A program made the translations under genes and the position numbers. The notes beneath the pieces are model-generated. The model did not search any database and had not been told where the DNA came from. It was given only the letters and a program-made list of their open reading frames with translations. Source: Desulfobacterales bacterium (GTDB lineage Bacteria > Desulfobacterota > Desulfobacteria > Desulfobacterales > JASJAZ01). Taken from it: a stretch of 57,274 nt of DNA. The stretch is from NCBI GenBank assembly GCA_030066785.1, contig JASJAZ010000008.1, positions 1-57,274 on the forward strand, written 5' to 3'. This document shows, in pieces, positions 26,348 through 35,509 of this stretch. Positions within the stretch are counted from its first letter, which is position 1, and each line of letters starts with the position of its first letter.

Positions 26348-27511
26348 ATGGATTTTAAACTTTCAAGAGAACTCGAGATGTTGCGCAAGGCCGTGCGCGA
26401 GTTTGCCAATAAAAAAATCGCACCCAATGTGGATCAGTGGGACGCAGAGCACTACTTCCCTTATAAGGAAGCCATCAAACCCATGGGCGAGCTGGGATTT
26501 TGGGGCACGGTGATCCCCGAGGAGTATGATGGCGAAGAAATGGGGTGGATGGCCGCCATGATCGTTACCGAAGAGATTGCCAGGGTGTGCAGTTCGCTCA
26601 GAGTGCAGGTCAACATGCAGGTTCTGGGCTGTGCCTACACCATTTTTACATACGGCAGCGAGGAGTTGAAGAAAAAATACATACCCGGGCTGTGCAGCGC
26701 CGATCTCATCGGCGGCTTCGGCATCACCGAGCCGGACGCCGGCTCGGACGTGATGGCCATGACCAGCACGGCCGAAGACAAGGGCGACCACTGGTTGCTT
26801 AACGGCTCCAAAACCTGGATCTCCAATGCCGATGTGGCCGATGTGCTGATTTACTATGCCTATACCGACATCGAAGCCGGTTCCAAGGGGCTCTCCGCTT
26901 TTGTGATCGAGCCTAAAAACTTTAACGGCGTCAAAACCACCCGGCTGGACAAAATGGGTTCTTTTTGTTCGCCCACCGGAGAGGTGTTCCTGGACAGCAC
27001 CAAGGTCCCCAAAGAGAACATTTTAGGTGAACCGGGTATGGGCGCCAAGATTGTTTTCGGTTCTTTGAACCAGACCCGGCTCTCGGCTGCCGCCGGCGCC
27101 GTGGGTGTTGCCCAGGCATGCCTGGAAGAAGTAACCAAATACTGCAACGACCGCAAACAGTTCGGCAAATCCATCGGCCAGTACCAGATGAACCAGGACA
27201 TGGTGGCCCAAATGGCCACTGAGATCGATGCGGCCCGCCTGCTGGTCTACAAGGCCGCCTGGGCCAAAGATCAGGGACAGCTCAACAACGGTCTTGATGT
27301 GGCCAAGGCCAAGTACTTTGCCGGAGAAACGGTCAACAAGTGCGCCAATTACGCTATGCGCATTCTGGGCGCTTACGGCTATTCCACCGAGTATCCGGTG
27401 GCCCGGATATACCGGGATACGCCCACCTATTACATGGTGGAGGGCTCGGCCAACATCTGCAAGTGGATCATCGCCTTGGATCAGTTGGGGTATCGCAAAG
27501 CCAACCGGTAA
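26348..27511 (+). CDS. Acyl-CoA dehydrogenase, probably non-decarboxylating glutaryl-CoA dehydrogenase
   Basis: A 387-residue acyl-CoA dehydrogenase. FAD/substrate motifs: GGFGITEPDAGSDVMAM, LNGSKTWISNA, RKQFGKSIGQYQMNQ. The catalytic base is Glu in MVEGSANI near residue 365. Decarboxylating glutaryl-CoA dehydrogenases have Tyr before this Glu (YEGTHDI); here it is Val, as I recall for the non-decarboxylating enzyme of Desulfococcus multivorans. The substrate-binding Arg is kept in CSSLRVQVN. The product would be glutaconyl-CoA, and the next gene encodes a glutaconyl-CoA decarboxylase subunit. Start ATG 26348 follows AAAGGAG; an in-frame TTG at 26339 is not used. Confidence 0.88.
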   Translation: MDFKLSRELEMLRKAVREFANKKIAPNVDQWDAEHYFPYKEAIKPMGELGFWGTVIPEEYDGEEMGWMAAMIVTEEIARVCSSLRVQVNMQVLGCAYTIFTYGSEELKKKYIPGLCSADLIGGFGITEPDAGSDVMAMTSTAEDKGDHWLLNGSKTWISNADVADVLIYYAYTDIEAGSKGLSAFVIEPKNFNGVKTTRLDKMGSFCSPTGEVFLDSTKVPKENILGEPGMGAKIVFGSLNQTRLSAAAGAVGVAQACLEEVTKYCNDRKQFGKSIGQYQMNQDMVAQMATEIDAARLLVYKAAWAKDQGQLNNGLDVAKAKYFAGETVNKCANYAMRILGAYGYSTEYPVARIYRDTPTYYMVEGSANICKWIIALDQLGYRKANR

Positions 27512-27592
27512 ATAGTATTTGTTGACGTCTTATGCCGGATCCGGATGCCGATTAACCGTGCCACCTGCACTAAAACGTAACAGGATTGCAAA

Positions 27593-29326
27593 ATGAAAAA
27601 CTATTTTGAAAAGATGACCCCTTTTGGCAGTGAATTGACGGAAGGACAACTCAAAAGCACCGAATCAAATGTTGGCCCGATCAAAGAAATGGAAGGCGAG
27701 GTGCGGGCGGCCATGGATAAGGTCAAGGCCTCCGGTTTTCCAGAGGAAAAGATCAATGCCCGCGGGCAAATGACGGTCTGGCAACGGATCAATTATCTAG
27801 TGGATCCGGGCACCTGGTGCCCCCTGCACACCCTGTACAATCCCGAAGGCAATGCCGAGGGCCACACCAATGTCTTTGACGGTTTGGCCAAAATATCCGG
27901 CAAATGGTGCGTGGTAATCGGCTTTGACAACAAGGTCATGGCCGGTGCCTGGGTGGCCGGCCAGCCGGACAATATTTTGCGAGTGACCAATCTGTCCAAA
28001 CGGCTGAATGTTCCGCTGGTCTGGTTGGTCAACTGCAGCGGCGTCAAACTGACCGAGCAGGAGAAGTTCTATGCCAGCCGACGCGGATCAGGAACCACCT
28101 TTTTCCGCCATGCCGAATTGAACCAGTTGGGCATACCGGTGCTGGCCGGTATTTACGGCACGAATCCAGCCGGTGGTGGCTACCAGGGAATCAGCCCCAC
28201 CATCTTGTTCGCCCACAAAAATTGCAACATCGCCGTGGGCGGTGGCGGCATTTTAAGCGGCATGTCCCCCAAAGGTTATTTCGATGAAGAGGGTGCCGAG
28301 GCGCTCATTTCAGCGGCTAAGCAATACAAAGCCAAGCCGCCCGGATCGGTGAGCATTCACCATAATGAGACCGGGTTTTTCCGCTACGCCTATGAAGATG
28401 AAACGGGTGTGCTGGACGGCCTCAAGGACTACATGCGCGAGATGCCGACCTACCACCCCAAATTTTTCAGAGTGGCGACTCCCAAGGATCCGGCCTTCAA
28501 GGCTGATGATCTCTATCGGCTGATGCCCTTCAATCAGAAGCAGATCTATAGCTTTGATGAAGTCCTGGCCCGCCTGGTTGATAGCAGCGAGCATATGGAA
28601 TTTAGACCGGATTACGGCCCGGAAGTGTATACCGGACTAGTGAAGTTGGGTGGTTTTTTGGTGGGCTGTATCGGCAATCGGCAGGGGTGGTTGGGCGAAG
28701 GTTATCCCGAGTATGCCGACTATCCGGGCATCGGCGGCAAGCTCTATCGCCAGGGCTTGGTCAAGATGAACGAGTTCGTGACCCTCTGCGGCCGCGACCG
28801 GTTGCCGATTATATGGTTCCAGGATACCAGCGGCATCGACGTTGGCGATATTGCTGAAAAGGCTGAATTGCTGGGCTTGGGCCAAAGCCTGATCTACTCC
28901 ATCCAGCAGACCGATGTACCTCAGATGCTGGTGGTACTGCGCAAGGGGACTGCTGCGGCCCACTATGTGATGGGCGGACCGACGGCCAACCGGCACAACG
29001 CCTTCACCCTGGGTATTCCCACAACCGAAATATACGTCATGCACGGCGAAACCGCTGCAGCGGCCAGTTTTTCACGGCGGCTGGTCAAGGAGAAAGATGC
29101 CGGACGTCCCCTGCAACCGATCATCGACAAGATGAACCAGATGGCGCAGGAGTATCATGACAACTCCAGACCGATCTATTGCGCCGCGCATGGTTTGGTG
29201 GATGAGGTGGTTGAGATGACCGCGCTGCGCAAGTATCTTCTGGCGTTTGCCGGCGCTGTCTATCAGAATCCCCAATCGATCTGTCCGCAGCACCAGATGC
29301 TGCTTCCCAGAAGCATAAAGGGCTAA
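27593..29326 (+). CDS. gcdA: Glutaconyl-CoA decarboxylase alpha subunit (carboxyltransferase)
   Basis: A 577-residue biotin-dependent carboxyltransferase with two crotonase-like halves. N-half: GFDNKVMAGAWVAGQPDN and GTNPAGGGYQGISPTILFAH. C-half: GFLVGCIGNRQGWLGEGYPE, FQDTSGIDVGDIAEKAELLG and RKGTAAAHYVMGGPT. GcdA moves the carboxyl group of glutaconyl-CoA to biotin, giving crotonyl-CoA. The membrane Na+-pump subunit (GcdB) and biotin carrier (GcdC/D) are not encoded nearby, so they must lie elsewhere. The preceding gene makes its substrate. RBS is weak. Confidence 0.88.
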   Translation: MKNYFEKMTPFGSELTEGQLKSTESNVGPIKEMEGEVRAAMDKVKASGFPEEKINARGQMTVWQRINYLVDPGTWCPLHTLYNPEGNAEGHTNVFDGLAKISGKWCVVIGFDNKVMAGAWVAGQPDNILRVTNLSKRLNVPLVWLVNCSGVKLTEQEKFYASRRGSGTTFFRHAELNQLGIPVLAGIYGTNPAGGGYQGISPTILFAHKNCNIAVGGGGILSGMSPKGYFDEEGAEALISAAKQYKAKPPGSVSIHHNETGFFRYAYEDETGVLDGLKDYMREMPTYHPKFFRVATPKDPAFKADDLYRLMPFNQKQIYSFDEVLARLVDSSEHMEFRPDYGPEVYTGLVKLGGFLVGCIGNRQGWLGEGYPEYADYPGIGGKLYRQGLVKMNEFVTLCGRDRLPIIWFQDTSGIDVGDIAEKAELLGLGQSLIYSIQQTDVPQMLVVLRKGTAAAHYVMGGPTANRHNAFTLGIPTTEIYVMHGETAAAASFSRRLVKEKDAGRPLQPIIDKMNQMAQEYHDNSRPIYCAAHGLVDEVVEMTALRKYLLAFAGAVYQNPQSICPQHQMLLPRSIKG

Positions 29327-29439
29327 TCGAAAACCGCGACCGCCAGTCGGTTTCTACATGCACAACCGTGTTTAAAACAGTCTGGCCTTGCAAAGATTAG
29401 CACAACATACCATAAACTAAAGAGGAATATGAAGATAAA

Positions 29440-31506
29440 ATGCAACCCGGACTAATACCACCGGCCAATGCGACCTTTTTTGGAATTCCAACCATTATTT
29501 TTTCTTGGTTGATTCCCCTAGTGGGCGTCGCCGTATTTACCTACATCATAGCGTTGCGTATGGCGCCGCTTGTCAGGGCGGCTCCAGACAACCGCCTCGA
29601 TCGCATCCCCCAGCGCATCGGTAATGTGCTCAAGATCTGGCTGGCCCAGTATCGCCAGCCGCGCTACATGGTGGCGGGCGTCGTACATATTGTCATCTTT
29701 GCCGGTTTTTTGATCCTGAGTATTCGCTCCTTCTCCCTTGTTATCATCGGCATTTCCGAAGATTTTGTTATGCCGGGATTCGAAGGGATGATAGGGCATT
29801 TTTATAATTATCTGAAAGATTATGCGGCTACCATGGTGCTGATTGCCTGCGGCGTGGCCGCCTACCGACGGGTCGTGGTCAAACCGGAGCGTTACGCCGT
29901 GCCGGCTAAATACGGCAAGGAACACACTGCCGAAGCCCTCATCGTGCTGGGCCTGATTTCGACGCTGATGATTTCCGAGAGTCTCTTTGAGGCCAGTTCT
30001 GTAGCAGCCGACACTCATGCAGGACGGCCCACAGAGTTCCTTGTCCCCTTGAGCTTGGTGTGGTTGTGTAAAATTGCGCTGCTTCCCATATCGGTGGAGA
30101 GTCTGCAGCGTATCCACGTGGCCTCCTATTATATCCATGATGTGACTTTTTTCTTTTTCCTCTGTTTTTTACCCATGGGCAAACATTTCCATGTGATTAC
30201 TTCCTTATTCAATGTCTTTTTCATGCGCATCGACCGGGGTAGCGTAAAACCGGTGCGGCACGGCATCAGGGATGAAGACCTGGACGATCTGGAATCGTTC
30301 GGCGTTAAAAAATTGGAGGATTTTACCTGGAAGCATATCCTGGATTTTTATTCGTGCGCCGACTGCGGCCGCTGCTCGGATAATTGTCCGGCTAACACGG
30401 TGGGACGGCCTTTGTCGCCACGCTTTATCTCCATCAAAGGACGTGACCTGACCTTCAAAAACTACCCGATCTACCCTTACGGCCGTCCCTTCAAAAAAAG
30501 TGAAGATTTGATCGGCCGCACTTACGAAGAGGACGAAATCTGGTCCTGTACCACCTGCAGCGCCTGCGAACAAGAGTGCCCCATCGGTATCGAATACATT
30601 GACAAGATCGTGGACCTACGCAGGGGCATGGTGGATGAGGGCATAGTGCCGCAGAGTTTGCAAAAACCTTTGCGCGCCCTTGAAAAACGCGGCAATCCCT
30701 GGGGAAAGATGGAAAAAAAACGCGCTGACTGGACTAAAGATCTACCCGAAGATATCAAAATCAAGGACCTTGATAAAGATAGCGCTCACGACCTGTACTT
30801 TGTGGACAGCATTACCTCTTATGATGATCGCATGCAGGCGATCGGTCAAGCCACGGCAACCATTTTGTCCAAGGCCGGTTCCGATTTTGGCATTCTGGGT
30901 AAAAAAGAAAAAGACAGCGGCAACGAGATCCGTCGATTTGGCGAAGAGATGCTGTTTCAGATCATGAAGGAGATGAATACCGAAGCTATTATTAACACCG
31001 GCGTCCAGCGCATTATCACCGCCGACCCCCACGCATACAACGTTTTAAAAAATGAGTACAACGGACTGCCGCCCGTCGAACACATCAGCCAGTTTATTAC
31101 TCGCAAGATCAAATCCGGCGACATTGCACTTGCTGGTGCCAACGGCGACGGTAAGGTCTATACTTACCACGATCCGTGTTACCTGGGGCGCCACAACGAT
31201 CTCTACGAGGATCCCCGTATGGCCATAGATGCCATTGACGGAGTAAAGCGCGTGGAGATGCAGCGCTGCCGCGACCGCTCCTTTTGCTGTGGCGGCGGCG
31301 GATTGATGCTTTTTTACGAACCCGAAGAGGAACAGCGTATGGGCGTGCTGCGGGTGGAAATGGCCGCCCAGGCCGGCGCAAATGTGATCGTCACGGCGTG
31401 CCCGTTTTGCCTGGTTAACATAGAAGACGCCGTCAAGGTGGCCGGTATGGAAGGCAAAATGGAGGCTATCGACCTGTGCGAATTAATTGTGCAACACTTA
31501 AAATAG
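29440..31506 (+). CDS. Membrane HdrD-like FeS/cytochrome b oxidoreductase with degenerate first CCG domain
   Basis: A 688-residue paralogue of the protein at 3528-5636. N-terminal membrane part of about six helices (IFSWLIPLVGVAVFTYII, VVHIVIFAGFLILSI and others), then [4Fe-4S] motifs CADCGRCSDNCP and CTTCSACEQECP. The second CCG domain is complete (HDPCYLGRHND with C580, CC at 616-617, CPFC at 654-657). In the first, all four expected cysteine positions are replaced: S457 (VDSITS), D492 (EKDSGN), D529 and A532 (ADPHA). So it can bind only one non-cubane cluster. It is followed by etfB/etfA and preceded by gcdA, so it likely serves glutaryl-CoA dehydrogenase electrons to quinone. Confidence 0.9.
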   Translation: MQPGLIPPANATFFGIPTIIFSWLIPLVGVAVFTYIIALRMAPLVRAAPDNRLDRIPQRIGNVLKIWLAQYRQPRYMVAGVVHIVIFAGFLILSIRSFSLVIIGISEDFVMPGFEGMIGHFYNYLKDYAATMVLIACGVAAYRRVVVKPERYAVPAKYGKEHTAEALIVLGLISTLMISESLFEASSVAADTHAGRPTEFLVPLSLVWLCKIALLPISVESLQRIHVASYYIHDVTFFFFLCFLPMGKHFHVITSLFNVFFMRIDRGSVKPVRHGIRDEDLDDLESFGVKKLEDFTWKHILDFYSCADCGRCSDNCPANTVGRPLSPRFISIKGRDLTFKNYPIYPYGRPFKKSEDLIGRTYEEDEIWSCTTCSACEQECPIGIEYIDKIVDLRRGMVDEGIVPQSLQKPLRALEKRGNPWGKMEKKRADWTKDLPEDIKIKDLDKDSAHDLYFVDSITSYDDRMQAIGQATATILSKAGSDFGILGKKEKDSGNEIRRFGEEMLFQIMKEMNTEAIINTGVQRIITADPHAYNVLKNEYNGLPPVEHISQFITRKIKSGDIALAGANGDGKVYTYHDPCYLGRHNDLYEDPRMAIDAIDGVKRVEMQRCRDRSFCCGGGGLMLFYEPEEEQRMGVLRVEMAAQAGANVIVTACPFCLVNIEDAVKVAGMEGKMEAIDLCELIVQHLK

Positions 31507-31560
31507 GCAACCATCAAATTGGGCTAAAACACAGTAAATTGATTTATGGAAAGATTTCAT

Positions 31561-31621
31561 GCAAGCTGCGATCCCCTTCCCTGCCGGGCCATATTTTTAT
31601 CATTGACACCTCGTAGCTTGC
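31561..31621. promoter_or_regulatory. Long inverted repeat in the leader of the second etf pair
   Basis: Arms GCAAGCTGCGA (31561-31571) and TCGTAGCTTGC (31611-31621) match at 10 of 11 positions. They flank 39 bases containing CATTGACACC. In RNA the single mismatch becomes a G-U pair. It lies between the membrane oxidoreductase stop and etfB (31682) and could be a regulatory hairpin or operator. No U-run follows directly. Confidence 0.4.
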
Positions 31622-31681
31622 TTGAAATGAGGCCTTCATTTTTTAGCTTAACAACAGCTAATTACTTCATAGGAGAAAATC

Positions 31682-32470
31682 ATGGAGATTTTGGTTTGTG
31701 TCAAATGGGTACCCGATACGGCTGAAAACGAGATCGAAGTCAATCGTGACGGCAGCGATATCGAACGCGACGACTTGGTCTATTCGGTTAACGAGTGGGA
31801 TAACTATGCAGTGGAAGAAGCTATTCAGATCTGCGACAAGGTAGGCGGCAACGTCACGGTGGTCACCGTGGGCGACGAAGAGACTGAAGAGGTCTTACGG
31901 CGGGAGATGGCCATGGGTGCCGACAACGGTCTGCTGCTGCACGATGACGCCTTTGACGGTTCAGACGGCAGAGGCATTGCCACCGTGCTCAAGGCTGCCG
32001 TACAAAAAGGTCAATACGATCTGATCCTTACCGGCGCCCAAGCTGACGACGGGGCGGCACAGGTGGGCGGCATGCTGGCAGCCATGCTGGATTACCCCTA
32101 TGCGTCATTGGTAAACAAAATCGAAGTGGATGGCGATACTCTCAAAGTGGGCCGTGAAATCGAAGGTGGCAACCAGGAGATGAACGCCATCGCAATGCCA
32201 TGCGTCCTATCCATCCAGACTGGCATCAACGAACCGCGTTACGTCGGCATCCGCGGCATTCGCAAGGTGGCTTCTGTGGAGATCCCCCAACAGGGCGTCG
32301 ATACTCTGGGAATTGACGCTGCGATGGTGGGTGCGATCGGGGCCAGGGTCAAACGCCTGGATTACTTCGTGCCTGATCTGGGCGAGGGTGCCGAAATGCT
32401 CGAAGGCAGCAACGAAGAGATTATTGCCAAGCTGATCGAACTCTTGAAGGCCAAAGGAGGGTTGAAATAA
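31682..32470 (+). CDS. etfB: Electron transfer flavoprotein, beta subunit (copy 2)
   Basis: A 262-residue EtfB: MEILVCVKWVPDTAENEI, NEWDNYAVEEAIQICDK, LILTGAQADDGAAQVGGMLA and NEPRYVGIRGIRK. It differs clearly in sequence from copy 1 at 6838-7623, so the two are not a recent duplication. Its stop overlaps the etfA start (TAATG), so the pair is translationally coupled. The RBS TAGGAGAAAA is clear. The likely donors are the glutaryl-CoA dehydrogenase upstream and other acyl-CoA dehydrogenases. Confidence 0.95.
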   Translation: MEILVCVKWVPDTAENEIEVNRDGSDIERDDLVYSVNEWDNYAVEEAIQICDKVGGNVTVVTVGDEETEEVLRREMAMGADNGLLLHDDAFDGSDGRGIATVLKAAVQKGQYDLILTGAQADDGAAQVGGMLAAMLDYPYASLVNKIEVDGDTLKVGREIEGGNQEMNAIAMPCVLSIQTGINEPRYVGIRGIRKVASVEIPQQGVDTLGIDAAMVGAIGARVKRLDYFVPDLGEGAEMLEGSNEEIIAKLIELLKAKGGLK

Positions 32471-33438
32471 TGGCTGATATCTATGTATATATTACACACA
32501 AAAACGGCGTGGCCGATGATTCGGCCTTGGAACTGTTGGCTGCGGCCCATAAAATAGACGCAAGTGCAGCTGTCACGGCCATCGTGACCGGATCGGGGGC
32601 CGATCTGGACAAGGTGGCTGATGCGCTGGCCGCCTCCTATCCAAAAGTGCTGAAATTCAACCAGGTTGCATTGGCTTATCCCAACGCCGAAGTAGTCCGC
32701 AAGCTATTGGTCAATATCCTGCCTGCCAATGCCGTCGTTCTGGTTCCGCACGACACCTTTGGCATGGATCTATCACCGGGGCTGTCCATCAAGCTGGATT
32801 CGACCTTCGTGGCCGACGTGGTGGATATCGAGGCTCTGGACGGCAGCGATCTGAAGCTGATTCGCCAAGAGTACGCCGGAATGGTCAGCACCCACATCAG
32901 CGCCGACATCGCCAAGGGCGCGGTGATCAATGTGCGTCCTGGAAGCTTTGCCCCGGATGAAAGTCAATCGGCCAGCGGAAGTGTGGAAGACAAATCTGTC
33001 GATGATAGTGACCTAAAGGTCCAACGGACTTTTTTGGAAGTGGTGGAAGCTGAGATGGGCGATGTGGACATCACCAAATCCGATGTTCTGGTTTCCATCG
33101 GTCGCGGCATCGAGGACGAGGAGAACATCGAGATCGCCGATGATCTGGCCGAAGCGCTGGGTGCCGTGGTTTCTTGTTCGCGGCCCATCGTGGATGCCAA
33201 ATGGCTGGAAAAATCCCGTCAGGTCGGCACCTCCGGCAAGACCGTCAAGCCCAAAGTATATATCGCCTGTGGTATCAGCGGCAGCTTCCAGCATATGGGC
33301 GGTATCAAGGGATCGCCCTTTATCGTCGCCATCAACAAAAACATCAAGGCGCCTATTTTTCAGGTGGCCGATGTGGGCATTGAAGCCGACATCCTTGATT
33401 TTCTGCCCGAAATGACCGAGGCCATTAAAGCAATGTGA
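32470..33438 (+). CDS. etfA: Electron transfer flavoprotein, alpha subunit (copy 2)
   Basis: A 322-residue EtfA. The C-terminal FAD domain shows VSIGRGIEDEENIEIADDLA, then GTSGKTVKPKVYIACGISGS, then INKNIKAPIFQVADVGIEAD. It is coupled to etfB2 by a one-base overlap. With the membrane oxidoreductase at 29440 it makes a second complete Etf-to-quinone branch beside the one at 3528-7623. Confidence 0.95.
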   Translation: MADIYVYITHKNGVADDSALELLAAAHKIDASAAVTAIVTGSGADLDKVADALAASYPKVLKFNQVALAYPNAEVVRKLLVNILPANAVVLVPHDTFGMDLSPGLSIKLDSTFVADVVDIEALDGSDLKLIRQEYAGMVSTHISADIAKGAVINVRPGSFAPDESQSASGSVEDKSVDDSDLKVQRTFLEVVEAEMGDVDITKSDVLVSIGRGIEDEENIEIADDLAEALGAVVSCSRPIVDAKWLEKSRQVGTSGKTVKPKVYIACGISGSFQHMGGIKGSPFIVAINKNIKAPIFQVADVGIEADILDFLPEMTEAIKAM

Positions 33439-33469
33439 TATTGAGTCCGGCTGAAAGAGGAGTTGGCAG

Positions 33470-34165
33470 GTGTCGATTATTGTCATGAAGGACGGGGTCC
33501 CGACAATAAAATCTGTGATATTTGACTTGGACGGCACCCTCATCGATTCCGTACCGGGGTACTATCACCTGATGGATTCCATTCTTGAAGTCGTTGGATT
33601 GCCGCCCGCACCCAAATCGGCAGTGACTAAATTCATGCTTCAGGGGCGTGATGCCATCGTCGACATGATTCCCGCAGAGATGCATGACCGTAAGAAAGAG
33701 TTGATCGAAAAGTGTATCACTGAGGGGCGCAAAATGCTGCAAAATATGTTTCGTAATCAGGTTGATTTGATACCGGGTGTTGGCAGATTGTTTAAGCTGA
33801 TGATACGTCTAAAAATCCCCATTGGTGTGGTCAGTTCAACACATCGGTTCAACATAGACCTAAAATTGATTCCGCTGGCACGCAGAGGACTTAAAGAAGC
33901 GCTGGCGGCAGTGATTGCCATAGAAGACGCCCCCAAAAAGAAACCGTTCCCCGATCCGTTAATGGTGTGCGCAAGTCAATTAGGGGTTCCGCCGCAACGC
34001 TGTCTATACGTCGGTGACTCCCGAATCGATATCCAGGCGGGCAAGGCCGCCGGTATGCTGACCATCGGCGTGTTGACCGGGCTGGATGATCGCGATACTC
34101 TAATGCGGGAAACGCCCATGATGATCCTTGACAGCGTTGCGGATCTTCTCCCGTTTTTTGCCTGA
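33470..34165 (+). CDS. HAD-superfamily hydrolase, PGP/Gph-like
   Basis: A 231-residue phosphatase-like HAD protein. Motif I is FDLDGTLIDS, motif II VVSSTHRFN, motif III lysine in KKKPFPDPL, and motif IV VGDSRIDIQAGKAAG. A helical cap between motifs I and II suggests subclass I (phosphoglycolate phosphatase-like). The start is GTG 33470 after GAGGAG; an in-frame ATG lies at 33485. It follows etfA2 by 31 bases and may share its transcript, though no functional link is obvious. Confidence 0.85.
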   Translation: MSIIVMKDGVPTIKSVIFDLDGTLIDSVPGYYHLMDSILEVVGLPPAPKSAVTKFMLQGRDAIVDMIPAEMHDRKKELIEKCITEGRKMLQNMFRNQVDLIPGVGRLFKLMIRLKIPIGVVSSTHRFNIDLKLIPLARRGLKEALAAVIAIEDAPKKKPFPDPLMVCASQLGVPPQRCLYVGDSRIDIQAGKAAGMLTIGVLTGLDDRDTLMRETPMMILDSVADLLPFFA

Positions 34166-34240
34166 GACCTCAATTGCTACCCCTTTTTGCGTGGGTTCTT
34201 AACTGCCGCGTAAACAATCATAAGCGCAGGAGCCGTTGTC

Positions 34241-35143
34241 ATGCAGCTTAAGCCCGACTGTATTCCCTGTATTCTAACCATGTCAGTTGGCGCAATCAGA
34301 AAGCTTGGACTTGATGATACCGAAGCCAAGAATTTGTTCACCGATATATTAAAGATTTTTGGCTTAAGGGGGCTCGAGTGGAACCGGACCAGCCCCGCTG
34401 TCGTTGAGGTTATAATGAAAAAAATCAGTGCTGCGGTTAACAATCCCGATCCCTTTCACGAAGAAAAAATCGATTTGAACAGACGCGTATTAAAGATCTA
34501 TCCGTTTCTCGAAAAATTGGTGAAAGACTCACCTGAGCCCTTAAATACCGCCGTAAAGATCTCAATACTTGGAAATTCAATTGATTTCATGATGCCGGAA
34601 GGCATCTCCACTTTAGAAGATTTTATCATTAATAAATTGGAAACAACGATTTCAGAGCAGGGGTTTGCGGCGTTTCGTCGACAACTGCCAAAGACTAAAC
34701 GGATTTTAATCTTTGGCGACAACTGCGGAGAAATCATTTTCGATAGATTACTCATCAAAACCATTAAAGAACACTATAATATCGATTTTACCTATGTGGT
34801 TAGACGCCTGCCCACAATGAACGACGCAACATTGCGAGAAGCTTACGATGTGGGGCTTGATGAGGTCGCTACAATTATCGACAATGGCATTGACGGGCCA
34901 TTGCCAGGAACTGTTCTCAAAAGATGCTCGTCTCAGGTGAATAAATGGGTTCTCACTTCAGACTTGATCATTGCCAAAGGCACCGGAAATTTTGACAGCC
35001 TGGAAGAGGAGTTATCCTTTTTTAAAGCAAACCAATTGAAAATTACATTCATGCTTCTATCAAAATGCCATCCAATCAGCTCTTATTTCAAGGTAGACCG
35101 TCATACCCCCATTATTGCCAATTTCTTTTGGAACAAGGATTAG
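34241..35143 (+). CDS. DUF89-family protein (ARMT1-like)
   Basis: A 300-residue DUF89 protein. The N-terminal cysteine pair CIPCIL at residues 7-12 is typical of the bacterial/archaeal AF1104-like subgroup. The metal-dependent phosphatase core shows ILIFGDNCGEIIFDRLLI near residue 152, VRRLPTMNDATLREAY and IIAKGTGNFDSLEEE near 245. Family members act as damage-control phosphatases on sugar phosphates or CoA-pathway intermediates; which one applies here is unknown. RBS GCAGGAG lies before the ATG. Confidence 0.85.
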   Translation: MQLKPDCIPCILTMSVGAIRKLGLDDTEAKNLFTDILKIFGLRGLEWNRTSPAVVEVIMKKISAAVNNPDPFHEEKIDLNRRVLKIYPFLEKLVKDSPEPLNTAVKISILGNSIDFMMPEGISTLEDFIINKLETTISEQGFAAFRRQLPKTKRILIFGDNCGEIIFDRLLIKTIKEHYNIDFTYVVRRLPTMNDATLREAYDVGLDEVATIIDNGIDGPLPGTVLKRCSSQVNKWVLTSDLIIAKGTGNFDSLEEELSFFKANQLKITFMLLSKCHPISSYFKVDRHTPIIANFFWNKD

Positions 35144-35225
35144 CGCAAAAATAAACTCGTATTATTGCGCAACCTTCGACGGCGGGTAGTTATGAGGCAC
35201 CCGTTGATCTTGATCCAGAGAGGAT

Positions 35226-35257
35226 GCATGGCGGAGGGCCAAGCCCTCCTGCCATGC
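35226..35257. terminator. Bidirectional terminator hairpin
   Basis: GCATGGCGGAGGGC (35226-35239) pairs with GCCCTCC and GCCATGC (35243-35257) around CAA, with one bulged T. It lies between the convergent DUF89 and dodecin genes, so it can stop transcription from both sides. Flanking T-runs are short. Confidence 0.75.
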
Positions 35258-35296
35258 ACTTAAATCAATTTAGATCGTGACAATAAGTTTGCCCGA

Positions 35297-35509
35297 TCAT
35301 TCTGTTGCATACTTGAATGATAAATCTACCCGGGCACGATATGCGGTAACTTTGCCGTTCTCCACACGCATATCCAACTTGGAAATTTCGGCAATTCGAA
35401 GATCCTTCAAGGATTTGCCCGCTGTTTCAACTGCATTCTTAGCCGCATCTTCCCATGATGTCGTGCTGGTCCCCACCAATTCGATGACTTTGTAAATACT
35501 TTCGCTCAT
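35297..35509 (-). CDS. Dodecin (flavin-storage protein)
   Basis: A 70-residue dodecin. The full-length pattern is visible: YKVIELVGTSTTSWEDAAKN at the start, then EISKLDMRVENGKV and YRARVDLSFKY. The Trp in TSWEDA is the residue that stacks on the flavin in bacterial dodecins. Dodecins form hollow dodecamers holding FMN or riboflavin. The RBS AAAAGGAGGATTG is strong. It is a single-gene unit ended by the hairpin at 35226-35257. Its place near flavin-rich pathways is suggestive only. Confidence 0.9.
   Translation of the reverse strand: MSESIYKVIELVGTSTTSWEDAAKNAVETAGKSLKDLRIAEISKLDMRVENGKVTAYRARVDLSFKYATE

Noticed and set aside
29330-29355. Hairpin after gcdA as terminator
   Set aside because: AAAC/GTTT and CGAC/GTCG can pair only with a two-base bulge and there is no U-run, so a terminator is not supported.
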